Shown: piece after piece, positions 17,968 through 27,246 of the stretch
Layout of the letters: the number at the start of each line of letters is the position of its first letter
Numbering within the stretch: the first letter of the stretch is position 1
Assembly: GCF_023158935.1 (NCBI RefSeq)
Contig: NZ_CP096120.1
Location: 372,001 to 436,000, forward strand
Reading direction: 5' to 3'
Length of the DNA stretch: 64,000 bases
Source: Acinetobacter portensis
GTDB taxonomy: Bacteria > Pseudomonadota > Gammaproteobacteria > Pseudomonadales > Moraxellaceae
Made by a program: the position numbers and the translations under genes
Notes under the pieces: model-generated
Seen by the model: only the letters and a program-made list of their open reading frames with translations
What the model was told of the DNA's origin: nothing
Database searches by the model: none

Positions 17968-18417
17968 ATGGAAAATACTGGAATTTGGGTTGCAGTTGTC
18001 ATTGTTATTTTTGTTTTAGGATCAATTTTTGGTCTGCGTGTAAGTCCTAGAGAAAAAGCTTTAGGAATAATGCGTGACAAAGCAAGAAAGATGGGGCTAC
18101 ATCCTCGATTGGTGGCAGCACCAGAGTGGACTAAAATCCCAATGGCATCTGAAAAACGTGCCAGCATGGTTGCGTACTACAGTATTTTACTTCCAGAAGC
18201 TCGACTTCCATTAATGCGTGCACGAATTGTAGATCAGCAGTTTGATCTAGTGCATGGGGATGAAAAGTTTAAAAATTTTCCCATTGCATTAAAAGGTATT
18301 TATGCTATTGATATGCAAGCTAACTGTGTAGGACTATATTGGGATGAAGAATCCGATTTAAGAGCCACGCAGTTAGAAGATATGAAAGCATTACTTACTT
18401 CATTGGCTGAATTTTAA
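17968..18417 (+). CDS. conserved protein with N-terminal membrane anchor
   Basis: 149 aa starting MENTGIWVAVVIVIFVLGSI: one N-terminal membrane helix, then a soluble domain. Its start (LRVSPREKALGIMRDKARKMGLHPRLVAAPEWTK) is conserved among gammaproteobacterial proteins encoded beside topA, as far as I recall. It contains VAYYSILLP and ends in an acidic helix. GAGG lies upstream of the ATG. topA follows after 34 bp in the same direction and may share its transcript. Function unknown. Confidence 0.7.
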   Translation: MENTGIWVAVVIVIFVLGSIFGLRVSPREKALGIMRDKARKMGLHPRLVAAPEWTKIPMASEKRASMVAYYSILLPEARLPLMRARIVDQQFDLVHGDEKFKNFPIALKGIYAIDMQANCVGLYWDEESDLRATQLEDMKALLTSLAEF

Positions 18418-18451
18418 TTTATACCCATATAAACAGGAATAACGGTTCATT

Positions 18452-21094
18452 ATGGCGAACGCTCCTCGGTCCACATCCAAAAGCACTACAGCAAAATCTT
18501 CCGAAGCTGGGAAAAAACGTGCGCTCGTGATTGTGGAGTCGCCTGCAAAAGCGAAAACAATCAATAAGTATTTAGGTTCAGAATACATCGTAAAATCATC
18601 TGTTGGTCATGTTCGTGACTTACCGACAGGTGGTTCTGCAAAGTCGACAGAAAAAAAGGCTGCAACACGTACAAAATTAACTGATGCGGAGAAAGCTGAA
18701 AAAGCTCAAAGTGCATTAATTAATCGTATGGGTGTCGATCCTGAACATGACTGGAAAGCTAAATATGAAGTGCTTCCTGGTAAAGAACATGTAGTCGCAG
18801 AACTTAAAAAACTTGCATCGCAAGTCGATGAAGTCTATCTCGCAACGGATATGGACAGAGAAGGGGAAGCAATTGCGTGGCATTTAAAAGAAGTCATTGG
18901 TGGAGACGATTCACGTTACCAACGTGTTGTTTTCAACGAGATTACAAAAAATGCGATTCAAGAAGCTTTTAAACAACCTTCTCGCCTTGATACAGATAAA
19001 GTTAATGCTCAACAAGCACGTCGTTTCTTAGACCGAATTGTTGGTTTTATGATTTCGCCATTGCTGTGGGAAAAAATTGCTCGTGGTTTATCGGCAGGTC
19101 GTGTGCAATCTGTTGCTGCAAAACTTGTTGTTGAACGTGAACGTGAAATTCGTGCATTTATTCCTGAAGAATATTGGCAAGTCTTTGCAGACACGCAATC
19201 TCAAAATGATGTCATTCGTTTAGAAGCAGTTAAACAAGGTGGTAAAACCTTAAAACTGCAAAATAAAGCACAAACAGATGCTTTGTTAAAAATCTTAAAT
19301 GATGCTGAATATAAAGTTTCAACACGTGAAGATAAGCCAACTAAGGTCAATCCTAGCGCACCATATATCACTTCAACACTTCAACAAGCCGCAAGTACAC
19401 GTCTTGGTTTTTCTGTGAAGAAAACCATGACTATGGCGCAGCGTTTGTATGAAGCAGGTTTTATTACTTACATGCGTACGGATTCAACATTCTTAAGTGA
19501 TGATGCCGTAAACATGGTTCGTACACATATTGAATCTGAATATGGTGAAAAGTATCTGCCTGCGAAGCCAAATAAATACGGCAATAAGGCAGGTGCACAA
19601 GAAGCCCATGAAGCCATTCGTCCATCGAATGTTGCTTTAAAAGGTGATCAGCTTGTAGGTGTAGACCGAGATGCTCAACGTCTTTATGACTTAATTTGGC
19701 GTCAATTTGTTGCGTGTCAAATGACACCAGCGCAATATTTGTCATCTACTATTTTAGTGGATGCAAATGGCGTAGAACTTAAAGCGAAAGGTCGTACTTT
19801 AGTATTTGATGGTTTCACCAAAGTTCGTGGTCAAAACAAATCTGATGATGATGTGTTATTACCTGCAGTAAAAGTGGGTGAAGTGCTTAAACTTGAGAAG
19901 TTAGATCCATCTCAACACTTCACAAAACCACCTGCACGTTTTACAGAAGCATCACTTGTAAAAGAACTCGAGAAAAAAGGTATTGGTCGTCCATCGACAT
20001 ATGCTGCAATTATCTCAACGATTCAAGATCGTGGTTATGTGAAAATTGATAACCGTCGTCTTTTTGCCGAAAAAATGGGCGAAATTGTGACGGATCGTCT
20101 CGATGAAAACTTCAATAACTTAATGAATTATGCGTTTACCGCAGATTTAGAAAGTCAGCTCGATAAAGTTGCCGATGGTGATCGTAACTGGAAAGAGCTA
20201 TTAGATAGTTTCTATGGCGATTTCAAAAAACGTTTAACGACGGCTCAGGGCGAAAACGGTATGCGCCGTAATCAACCTGTGGAAGTTGAAGCGGTTCATT
20301 GTAAAGAATGTGACCGTCCAATGCAGATTCGTACAGGTACAACAGGTGTATTCTTAGGTTGTTCAGGTTATAACTTACCACCAAAAGAACGCTGTAAAGG
20401 TACGTTTAACTTAACGCCTGTAGAATCGCTTGCAGCATTATCTGATGATGATGCAGCTGAAACTGCTGACTTAATGTCTAAAAAGCGTTGTCCAATTTGT
20501 GAAACAGCAATGGACAGTTACGTGATTGATGGCGGTCGTAAATTACATGTTTGTGGTAATAACCCAGACTGTAATGGTTATGAACTCGAAGAAGGTGAGT
20601 TCAAAATCAAAGGTTACGATGGTCCAACCATTCCATGTGACAAATGTGAAGGTGAAATGCAATTGAAGACAGGTCGTTTTGGACCATACTTCGCTTGTAC
20701 GAGCTGTGATAATACGCGTAAAGTCTTGAAAAGCGGTCAACCTGCGCCTCCTCGTGTAGATCCAATTAAAATGGAACATCTGCGTTCTACAAAGCATGAT
20801 GATTTCTTTGTATTGCGTGATGGTGCGGCTGGTTTGTTCTTGGCTGCAAGTAAGTTCCCTAAAGTGCGTGAAACTCGTGCACCTAAGGTTGCTGAACTTC
20901 GTTCTGTTGCAGAACAGCTCGATCCAAAATATCAATTTATTTTGCAAGCACCAGATGTTGACCCTGAAGGGAATCCTACATTGGTAAAATTCAGTCGTAA
21001 AAATCAAGCGCAATATATTGGTTCTGAAACGCCTGAAGGTAAGCAAACGAAGTGGAGCTTAGTTTACCAAGATGGTAAATGGGCAGAAGCTTAA
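18452..21094 (+). CDS. topA: DNA topoisomerase I
   Basis: 880 aa, type IA topoisomerase that relaxes negative supercoils. After a ~24-residue Ser/Thr/Ala-rich leader comes the TOPRIM domain: [19 protein letters not shown] with the metal-binding [16 protein letters not shown]. The active-site tyrosine is Y340 in [10 protein letters not shown], and GIGRPSTYA is intact. The C-terminus has three Cys-rich zinc ribbons: CKECDRPMQ ... [14 protein letters not shown] ... [11 protein letters not shown], and CDKCEGEMQ ... CTSCDN. A strong terminator follows. The gene is essential or nearly so and lies between the two IS copies. Confidence 0.97.
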   Translation: MANAPRSTSKSTTAKSSEAGKKRALVIVESPAKAKTINKYLGSEYIVKSSVGHVRDLPTGGSAKSTEKKAATRTKLTDAEKAEKAQSALINRMGVDPEHDWKAKYEVLPGKEHVVAELKKLASQVDEVYLATDMDREGEAIAWHLKEVIGGDDSRYQRVVFNEITKNAIQEAFKQPSRLDTDKVNAQQARRFLDRIVGFMISPLLWEKIARGLSAGRVQSVAAKLVVEREREIRAFIPEEYWQVFADTQSQNDVIRLEAVKQGGKTLKLQNKAQTDALLKILNDAEYKVSTREDKPTKVNPSAPYITSTLQQAASTRLGFSVKKTMTMAQRLYEAGFITYMRTDSTFLSDDAVNMVRTHIESEYGEKYLPAKPNKYGNKAGAQEAHEAIRPSNVALKGDQLVGVDRDAQRLYDLIWRQFVACQMTPAQYLSSTILVDANGVELKAKGRTLVFDGFTKVRGQNKSDDDVLLPAVKVGEVLKLEKLDPSQHFTKPPARFTEASLVKELEKKGIGRPSTYAAIISTIQDRGYVKIDNRRLFAEKMGEIVTDRLDENFNNLMNYAFTADLESQLDKVADGDRNWKELLDSFYGDFKKRLTTAQGENGMRRNQPVEVEAVHCKECDRPMQIRTGTTGVFLGCSGYNLPPKERCKGTFNLTPVESLAALSDDDAAETADLMSKKRCPICETAMDSYVIDGGRKLHVCGNNPDCNGYELEEGEFKIKGYDGPTIPCDKCEGEMQLKTGRFGPYFACTSCDNTRKVLKSGQPAPPRVDPIKMEHLRSTKHDDFFVLRDGAAGLFLAASKFPKVRETRAPKVAELRSVAEQLDPKYQFILQAPDVDPEGNPTLVKFSRKNQAQYIGSETPEGKQTKWSLVYQDGKWAEA

Positions 21095-21110
21095 AATTAA
21101 ATAGATAGAA

Positions 21111-21136
21111 AATGCTGACAATGGTCGGCATTTTTT
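21111..21136 (+). terminator. intrinsic terminator of topA
   Basis: AATGCTGAC pairs with GTCGGCATT (one wobble), followed by T6, 16 bp after the topA stop. Confidence 0.85.
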
Positions 21137-21177
21137 ATGTCAAAATAGCGTGAATAAGAAACTAAAAAATTGAAATT

Positions 21178-21936
21178 ATGTGGAAAAAAATACGAATTAC
21201 GCTTTTATTAATGGTTTTGCTCATTGTTGGGGTAAATACTTATAGGGATCAAAACCAAGATTGGATGAAACCTATTATTGTTGTGGTTCATCCAATTAAT
21301 GCAGATGGCTCGGTGAAAACACAGCAGTATATTTCACGATTATCTGTACAAGATTTAGATGATGCTCGGGAATATTTAAAAGAACAAGCGCAATCCTATA
21401 CAAAGGAGCCTATTCATCTTTATTTTCGCTTAGGGCGGGAACTGAAAGAACATCCACCCAAAGTTCCTGAAAATGGTTCAATACTAGATTCAATGTTGTG
21501 GAGTCTTAAATTTCGTTACTACGCGTGGAAACAGCATGAAAGTGCAGATGGTTCATCTAGCGTAACGTTATATCTCAATTATTATGATCCAGAGCATCAT
21601 CCAGTTTTAAAGCATTCCACCGCACTTGAGAAAGGTAGAATAGGTACAGTTAATCTATTCGCCTCTCAAAAATATTCACAAACCAATAAAGTTGTTTTAG
21701 TGCACGAATTACTACATGCTTTTGGTGCTCAAGATAAATATGATCTATTAACAGGTCAGCCGATATATCCTGATGGTTATGCATATCCAGAGAAAAATCC
21801 ATTATTTCCTCAAGCAAAGGCTGAGTTGATGGGTGGTTATGTTCCCACTTCAAAAGATACAAGCAAAATTCCTGAATCTTTGAAACAAACAATTATTCGT
21901 GAAACAACAGCGAAAGAAATTGGTTGGTTAAAATAG
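21178..21936 (+). CDS. putative membrane-anchored zinc metalloprotease
   Basis: 252 aa. The N-terminus (KIRITLLLMVLLIVGVNTY) is an uncleaved anchor or signal. The key motif is HELLHAFGAQDKYD near residue 177, a metzincin-like HExxHxxGxxD zinc site: two His, the catalytic Glu and a third ligand. The domain before it is tyrosine-rich and mixed alpha/beta (RLGRELKEHPPKVP; SSVTLYLNYYDPEHH). I do not know a named family; the active site predicts a periplasmic or membrane-bound peptidase. It stands alone between the topA terminator and the glycerate kinase gene. Confidence 0.75.
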   Translation: MWKKIRITLLLMVLLIVGVNTYRDQNQDWMKPIIVVVHPINADGSVKTQQYISRLSVQDLDDAREYLKEQAQSYTKEPIHLYFRLGRELKEHPPKVPENGSILDSMLWSLKFRYYAWKQHESADGSSSVTLYLNYYDPEHHPVLKHSTALEKGRIGTVNLFASQKYSQTNKVVLVHELLHAFGAQDKYDLLTGQPIYPDGYAYPEKNPLFPQAKAELMGGYVPTSKDTSKIPESLKQTIIRETTAKEIGWLK

Positions 21937-22081
21937 TGTAAATAAACTGACTGTGGATAATGTCTAATTTATCCTCAGTTATTTTATGTGCTATGGATAA
22001 CTGAATGCCTAGAAAAATCATTAAAAGATGATTAACGTATTTTGTGTATGATAAAACTCATTCAAATATAAGAATATTACA

Positions 22082-23218
22082 ATGACACAACCGATATTTG
22101 TTCTTGCACCAGATTCATTTAAAGAAAGTATGACAGCAGAGCAGGCTTGTCATGCTATGCAACGTGGTATTCAGCAGATCTTTCCTCAAGCAACATGTAT
22201 TCACGTTCCTATGGCAGATGGTGGCGAAGGAACGGTAGATGCACTGATTCATGCATTGAGTGGACAGAAAATATTTTGTGAAGTTCAAGGACCTTTGCCA
22301 CATCAAAAAATTCAAACGTATTTTGGTTTGGTTGATGGTGGTCAAACTGCCATTATGGAAATGGCAAAAGCCAATGGCATAGATTTATTAAAAAAAGAAG
22401 AGCGAAATCCGCTACTGACAAGCACGTTTGGTACAGGGCAAATGATTCGCGATGCTTTAGATTTGGGTGTGAAAAAAATTATCATTGGTTTGGGCGGTAG
22501 TGTGACCAATGATGGTGGAAGTGGTATGGCACAAGCTTTGGGTGTGAAGTTTTTAGATCAATTGGATAATGAAATTCAGGCTTGTGGTGGTTTACTAAAT
22601 CAAATTTCAAAGATTGATATATCTGAGCTTGATATACGTTTAAATGATGTTGAAATTTTAATTGCTTCAGATGTGAATAATCCTTTGTGTGGGGAAAATG
22701 GCGCATCTTATGTATTTGCTCCGCAAAAGGGTGCTACGCCTGAAATGGTGAAGCAACTCGATGCGAATCTGCAATATTTTTCCTTACTTGTAGAAAGTAC
22801 TTTGAATTTTGATGTTCAAAATATTGCGGGCGCAGGTGCAGCTGGTGGTTTGGGTTTTGGTTTAATGGCATTTGCGCATACAAATATTCAGTCGGGTGCG
22901 AGTTTAGTCATTGAACAAACAAAGTTAGCTGAAAAAATAGCGAAAGCAGATTATGTGTTTACAGGTGAAGGCAGTATAGATTTTCAAACAAAATTTGGTA
23001 AAACGCCTTGGGCGGTGGCACAAGTGGCTAAGCGTTTAAATAAGCCTGTTTATGTTTTTGCAGGGCGTGTGGGTGACGATATTGAGTCTTTGTTTGATGA
23101 GGGTTTTACGCAGATTATTTCGATTAATGAGTCAAATTGTGATTTGGAAACAGCTTTGAAAAATGCAGAAAAGAATTTAGAAAAGGCAGTTAGTTTTACT
23201 TTTAAAAATATTGTTTAA
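22082..23218 (+). CDS. glycerate kinase (GarK/GlxK family)
   Basis: 378 aa, the usual length of the glycerate kinase type 1 family, which phosphorylates D-glycerate with ATP in glyoxylate/glycerate metabolism. Blocks seen include VLAPDSFKESMTAEQA at the N-terminus, PMADGGEGTVDAL (residues ~41-53), IIGLGGSVTNDGGSGMAQALG, the central GAGAAGGLGFGLMAF, and TGEGSIDFQTKFGKTPWAVA. No neighbouring glyoxylate or glucarate genes are present, so GarK and GlxK cannot be separated. It has its own 145-bp upstream gap and is followed by a hairpin-rich repeat. Confidence 0.93.
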   Translation: MTQPIFVLAPDSFKESMTAEQACHAMQRGIQQIFPQATCIHVPMADGGEGTVDALIHALSGQKIFCEVQGPLPHQKIQTYFGLVDGGQTAIMEMAKANGIDLLKKEERNPLLTSTFGTGQMIRDALDLGVKKIIIGLGGSVTNDGGSGMAQALGVKFLDQLDNEIQACGGLLNQISKIDISELDIRLNDVEILIASDVNNPLCGENGASYVFAPQKGATPEMVKQLDANLQYFSLLVESTLNFDVQNIAGAGAAGGLGFGLMAFAHTNIQSGASLVIEQTKLAEKIAKADYVFTGEGSIDFQTKFGKTPWAVAQVAKRLNKPVYVFAGRVGDDIESLFDEGFTQIISINESNCDLETALKNAEKNLEKAVSFTFKNIV

Positions 23219-23288
23219 ATATCATTTTGTTAAGTTTTAATGAGGCTTTTTAAGCAATATTTAAATCAGCTTAAATTGAATGTTTTTT

Positions 23289-23375
23289 GTTACTTTGAGG
23301 GCAAAGTAACCAAACCCTTTGTTATTCAGATGATGCGTCCATGCATCACTGAATAACGGCTGCATCCATGCAGCC
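23289..23375. repeat. intergenic element of three consecutive hairpins
   Basis: Three inverted repeats follow each other. GTTACTTTG and CAAAGTAAC (23289-23310) have a four-base loop. GTTATTCAG and CTGAATAAC (23321-23357) enclose TGATGC/GCATCA. GGCTGCA and TGCAGCC (23358-23375) have a four-base loop. There is no coding frame. Sequences like the first hairpin plus CCAAA recur between genes in many Proteobacteria. It is probably a mobile or recombinogenic extragenic repeat, or a structured 3' UTR of the glycerate kinase gene. Confidence 0.7.
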
Positions 23376-23465
23376 ATCACGAAATCAATTGCGCATGATT
23401 TTTCTATTAAGCTTTATAAGGAGAGCTCTGCTAAACTATCTTTTCAATATGTACGATGAGATACC

Positions 23466-25454
23466 ATGAGTTTAGCCAGCCTAATTGATGAATTAAATCC
23501 ACAACAGAAACAAGCTGCGACAACAGAGTCAAAGCATAGTCTAGTTTTGGCAGGTGCGGGCTGTGGTAAAACAAAAACCATCGTAGCGCGTGCGGCCTAT
23601 TTAATTGATCAAGGTGTGCCTGCAAACCAAATTCAAATTTTGACCTTTACCCGTCGCTCTGCGAGTGAAATTGTGGCGCGTGTGGAACTTGCATTGGGCG
23701 AGCAAGCAAAAGGCTTAAGAGCATCGACATTTCATACGTTTTGCATGTATTTATTGCGCCGTATTCCAAAAGCATTTGGCTTAGAGCAATTCTCGATTAT
23801 CGACAGAGATGATCAATTGATGATGTTCCGCCTTATTCGCGGAAAAGATGATAAGAAAAATCCAAATCAATTACCCAAGCCGCAAGAACTTTGCGACTTA
23901 TATTCATTTGCACGAAATACACGTCAAAAATTGAGTGATGCTTTGGAAAAACAGCATCCTGAACATATTGTTTTTAAAGACCAAATTGCAGAAATTATGA
24001 AAGAATACGAAACACGTAAACGTGCTCGTAGCTTTTTAGATTATGACGATATTTTAGCAATCGTTGCTTCGGCTTTAGATCAGTCTGAAGGTTTGGTCGA
24101 TTATGTTTCTTCAATTTGTCGTCACATGTTAGTTGATGAAATGCAAGATACCAATCCTTTGCAATGGGCACTGTTAGAACCATTAAAAGAGAAAGTTAGC
24201 CTATTTTGTGTAGGTGATGATGCGCAGTCGATTTACGGTTTCCGTGGTGCAGATTTTGAAAATATCCACCATTTTAAAGACCGTGTGCCCGATGCAAAAA
24301 TTCATAAATTAGAAAAAAATTATCGTTCTACGCAAGAAATTCTAGATCTTTCGAATTGGTTGTTAGATCAAAGTGAAATTAAGTACGGCAAACGTTTAGA
24401 AGCACATCGTGGAGAAGGGGTTAAGCCAAAACTTCATGTTTTTCCAAATGAGTTTGATGAAGCAAAATGGATTGCTGTTGATATCAAAGAACGTCATTTT
24501 TTAGAAGGAAAACCGTGGAAAGATCACATGGTTTTGGTGCGATCTAGTTTCGCTGCTCGTCATATTGAAGCTGCATGTATTGCGTCAAATGTTCCTTACC
24601 GATTTATTGGCGGTATGAAGCTTTTAGAAACTGCACATGTGAAGGACTTGGTGAGTTTACTTCGTGTGATTGCAAATCCATTAGATGATATTGCGTGGAT
24701 GCGTTTTCTCACTTTGTGGAATGGCGTGGGTGATGTAGGCGCAAGCCGTTTAGCACAGCAATTATTGATTGAACCCGATTTTGATAAAATTTTTGAAAAA
24801 TTAGAAAGTTTTGGACGTATTCCTGAAAAATCTTTACTTATGATGAAGCAAATGAATGTGCTTCGTGGAGAAGTGAAAGAGTGCGTAAGTTTAGGTGTTC
24901 AAGCACTTGAAGATCCGACGGCAGAAAACTATAAAAAAGATTGGAATAGACGCCAAGGTGATTTTGAGCTGGTAAAACAATTGGCATCTAAACATAATCA
25001 ATTGAGTGAATTTTTAGAAGCGTATGTGCTCGATCCTGTTTCAATTTCTGAAATTGAACGTCAGTCCGATACAGATGTAGTAACACTGATTACCATTCAC
25101 TCTGCAAAAGGTACAGAGCAAAAGGTTTGTTATGTGGCAAACGTGACAGCAGGGCAATATCCTCATGCGCGTGCGCAAGGAAATTTTGATGAAGTTGAAG
25201 AAGAGCGTCGTGTGCTTTATGTGGCTTTAACCCGTGCGCAAGATGAATTGATTTTAACCAAGCAAAATTTAAATTTATGGGCGCGAGATGTTATTGATGA
25301 ACAAGGTCGAAAAGTTGAAAGTTATTTCTTAAATGATTTAACACGTCATTTATGTACCATGGAAACCCATCATAAACCACGCCAACAAACTGTAAAAACT
25401 GCATTAATTGAGCGTCAGTCGATTAATTTAGATTTTGGTATCGATCTCGATTAA
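23466..25454 (+). CDS. UvrD/Rep-type ATP-dependent DNA helicase
   Basis: 662 aa, superfamily 1A. Motif I (AGAGCGKTKT) is near residue 30, Ia is LTFTRRSASEI, and motif II is VDEMQDTNP. Motif III is GDDAQSIYGFRGAD, motif IV LEKNYRST, motif V ITIHSAKGTE, and motif VI EERRVLYVALTRA. The C-terminus is short compared with UvrD, so this is a compact Rep/PcrA-like paralogue; I cannot decide if it substitutes for Rep. An RRM RNA-binding protein follows 79 bp later on the same strand, suggesting but not proving co-expression. Confidence 0.92.
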   Translation: MSLASLIDELNPQQKQAATTESKHSLVLAGAGCGKTKTIVARAAYLIDQGVPANQIQILTFTRRSASEIVARVELALGEQAKGLRASTFHTFCMYLLRRIPKAFGLEQFSIIDRDDQLMMFRLIRGKDDKKNPNQLPKPQELCDLYSFARNTRQKLSDALEKQHPEHIVFKDQIAEIMKEYETRKRARSFLDYDDILAIVASALDQSEGLVDYVSSICRHMLVDEMQDTNPLQWALLEPLKEKVSLFCVGDDAQSIYGFRGADFENIHHFKDRVPDAKIHKLEKNYRSTQEILDLSNWLLDQSEIKYGKRLEAHRGEGVKPKLHVFPNEFDEAKWIAVDIKERHFLEGKPWKDHMVLVRSSFAARHIEAACIASNVPYRFIGGMKLLETAHVKDLVSLLRVIANPLDDIAWMRFLTLWNGVGDVGASRLAQQLLIEPDFDKIFEKLESFGRIPEKSLLMMKQMNVLRGEVKECVSLGVQALEDPTAENYKKDWNRRQGDFELVKQLASKHNQLSEFLEAYVLDPVSISEIERQSDTDVVTLITIHSAKGTEQKVCYVANVTAGQYPHARAQGNFDEVEEERRVLYVALTRAQDELILTKQNLNLWARDVIDEQGRKVESYFLNDLTRHLCTMETHHKPRQQTVKTALIERQSINLDFGIDLD

Positions 25455-25533
25455 ACTATAGCGAGATGTTTTGTACAAAAAGTAGAGTAGGCGAGTGCTT
25501 TTTGGTGATTTTTGCCTATTTTAAGGTTGTAAG

Positions 25534-25809
25534 ATGAAAATTTTAGTTCGTAACTTAGAACGTACTGTAACAGAGCCAGAAATTTTAAAATTGTTCCAAG
25601 GCTTTGGTACTGTTGAATCTTGTACATTGGTTTTAGATGCTGCAACAGGCAAATCTAAAGGCTTTGCTTTTGTTGAAATGCCACATGCGCGTGAAGCAAT
25701 TAAAGCAGTAAAAGGATTGAACACTTTACGTTTACATGGACATGGTATTCGTGTGAAATTGGCTGAAGATAAGCCGAAAGCGGAAGAGCAGTCTAAAGCT
25801 GCTGAATAA
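25534..25809 (+). CDS. RRM-domain RNA-binding protein
   Basis: 91 aa, consisting of one RNA recognition motif with a short charged tail. RNP2 is ILVRNL at the N-terminus and RNP1 is KGFAFVEM near residue 45. The order beta-alpha-beta-beta-alpha-beta is complete, ending LHGHGIRVKLAED, followed by a Lys/Glu/Ala tail. Such single-RRM proteins are common in cyanobacteria and some Proteobacteria; their RNA targets are mostly unknown. A terminator follows the stop codon. Confidence 0.92.
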   Translation: MKILVRNLERTVTEPEILKLFQGFGTVESCTLVLDAATGKSKGFAFVEMPHAREAIKAVKGLNTLRLHGHGIRVKLAEDKPKAEEQSKAAE

Positions 25810-25817
25810 AAGTGATA

Positions 25818-25847
25818 TAAAAAGGGAGCAAATAAGGCTCCTTTTTT
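25818..25847 (+). terminator. intrinsic terminator of the RRM gene
   Basis: AAGGGAGC pairs with GCTCCTTT with a wobble, followed by T6. Confidence 0.8.
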
Positions 25848-25956
25848 ATGCATTGATTAAACTGAAATAGATCATGCATAAATTTTATTGTGAATTATCA
25901 ATAATTACGTTTAATCTAGATGATGACAAAAACGCCAAATATTAGGAATCATCTTT

Positions 25957-26460
25957 ATGTCACGAGTTGCTCGCTTTCACGCAGATCGCACGAATCAAAA
26001 ATTATATTTTGCACGTCTTTCGTGTCAACAAGCAGAGCAAACCGAACATATTCAACAAGCACAAGCACATCGTGAAGCAGCTGTTTTTCATTTGCATGGT
26101 GCTGTATTGGCATTTTTACAAGAATTGGTTCGTTACTACAGGTTGAGTGATGCAACCCCAACTTTAAAGTCTATTGAAGAACATATGGCGGCAAAAGGGC
26201 AGGTTTCACCTGAAATTAGTATTTTGCAAAAACTAGCGAAAGATGGTTTTATTGCAGAATTAAAACGCGCGTATCGTTTAAGTCAGTACACGCCAGAGCC
26301 AAGCGCGCCAGAACCAGAACAAGAAACTTCATCTAACTTAATTATAAAAGTAACTCAAACACCACAAGCTTGGTTGCCAGATACAGCAATTTTAAGAGAA
26401 TGGCACCGAGATATTACTCAGCTAATTGACGGTTTTCGTAACGAGATGGTCGAATTTTAG
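25957..26460 (+). CDS. conserved protein, DUF6586-like
   Basis: 167 aa and soluble, with no signal peptide. It is largely helical: ARFHADRTNQKLYFARL and AVFHLHGAVLAFLQELVRYYRL are the most conserved-looking parts. A Pro/Glu linker (PEPSAPEPEQE) separates the last ~35 residues. A related uncharacterised protein lies close to topA in Pseudomonas as I recall, which fits its position here. Function unknown; the DUF number is from memory. Confidence 0.65.
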   Translation: MSRVARFHADRTNQKLYFARLSCQQAEQTEHIQQAQAHREAAVFHLHGAVLAFLQELVRYYRLSDATPTLKSIEEHMAAKGQVSPEISILQKLAKDGFIAELKRAYRLSQYTPEPSAPEPEQETSSNLIIKVTQTPQAWLPDTAILREWHRDITQLIDGFRNEMVEF

Positions 26461-26566
26461 TTTAAATTTTAGCGCTTGAATTTACCAAACTAGACCTTAT
26501 ATAAACTAATTCAAACAATGCAAAGCGCATAAATGCCTTTGTCACCATGTTGAACATGGAGGATAT

Positions 26567-26845
26567 ATGTCGATAGAACAGTTGAAAGAATTATTTGGTA
26601 GCCAAGAAGCAATTTTAGAGCTTGTTCAACTTGAAGGTGGTGAGTTGGCATTACGCAATGCTGGTTCTGAAGATCCTTTAGTTAAAATTCAGTTTAATGA
26701 TGAAGTGCGCGCCTTATTGGGTGATCAAATTCCTGTCGTTGCTCAGCATATGATTCAGGCTGCTTTGTTTGCTTTAATGGAAAAGCAAGGCAATGTGTTT
26801 GATGAAACAGCAGTTGTAGATGAAAAGCCAAAATATCTGAGTTAA
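26567..26845 (+). CDS. conserved small protein of unknown function
   Basis: 92 aa, acidic and without a signal peptide. A very good GGAGGA site lies 6 bp before the ATG. It begins MSIEQLKELFGSQEAILEL, with a strand-rich middle (EGGELALRNAGSEDPLVKIQF) and a helix QHMIQAALFALMEKQ. Homologues of similar size sit near topA in related bacteria as I recall, but no role is known. A strong terminator follows. Confidence 0.7.
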   Translation: MSIEQLKELFGSQEAILELVQLEGGELALRNAGSEDPLVKIQFNDEVRALLGDQIPVVAQHMIQAALFALMEKQGNVFDETAVVDEKPKYLS

Positions 26846-26861
26846 ATTTTTTTATTTAGCG

Positions 26862-26892
26862 AAAAAAGCGCACTCAATAGTGCGCTTTTTTT
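26862..26892. terminator. bidirectional intrinsic terminator
   Basis: AAAAAAGCGCACT and AGTGCGCTTTTTTT form a perfect stem with a four-base loop. A run on both sides lets it stop transcripts of both convergent neighbours (26567 and 26910 genes). Confidence 0.9.
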
Positions 26893-26909
26893 AATTTATT
26901 TTGAATGCT

Positions 26910-27134
26910 TTAAGGGGTAATAAACATTGAACCTGCAAATACAAATCCGATACCAATAAGTTGAAGGAAGAAGGGATTTTTTGCTTCTTGCCAATGCAAA
27001 ATTAAAAATACAATTGAAATAGGGTAAAACAAGAAGCAACCTAAGCCCCATAAAATACTGGTTTTGAAAGCTGCAATTAAAAAACCAATTGCACCAATGA
27101 TAATAATGGCAAAGCCTAAATACATAAGTAACAT
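26910..27134 (-). CDS. small inner-membrane protein
   Basis: 74 aa, almost entirely hydrophobic, with two to three membrane segments (YLGFAIIIIGAIGFLIAAF; GLGCFLFYPISIVFLIL; LIGIGFVFAGSMFI). Start ATG 27134 has AGGGAA 6 bp upstream. The WQEAKNP loop between helices is a feature I associate with conserved short proteins of unknown function in this genus. The second IS copy inserted about 110 bp upstream of its start, which may change its expression. Confidence 0.7.
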   Translation of the reverse strand: MLLMYLGFAIIIIGAIGFLIAAFKTSILWGLGCFLFYPISIVFLILHWQEAKNPFFLQLIGIGFVFAGSMFITP

Positions 27135-27246
27135 ATTTTTCCCTATTGAATTTTAAAAAAGATTATTGGTAATAATTTAAATTAATATTTTGATACTAAG
27201 TTTACGGCGTGATTATAGTAGATATTTTAATTATTTATAAAGAATA

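Noticed and set aside
20543..21046. Long reverse frame across the end of topA
   Set aside because: It is a shadow of the topA reading frame with no start signal; the zinc ribbons of topA occupy the same bases.
17405..27246. Composite transposon formed by the two IS copies
   Set aside because: The segment is core chromosome (topA and neighbours) and has no target duplication spanning the whole unit; each IS has its own TA flanks, so they inserted separately.
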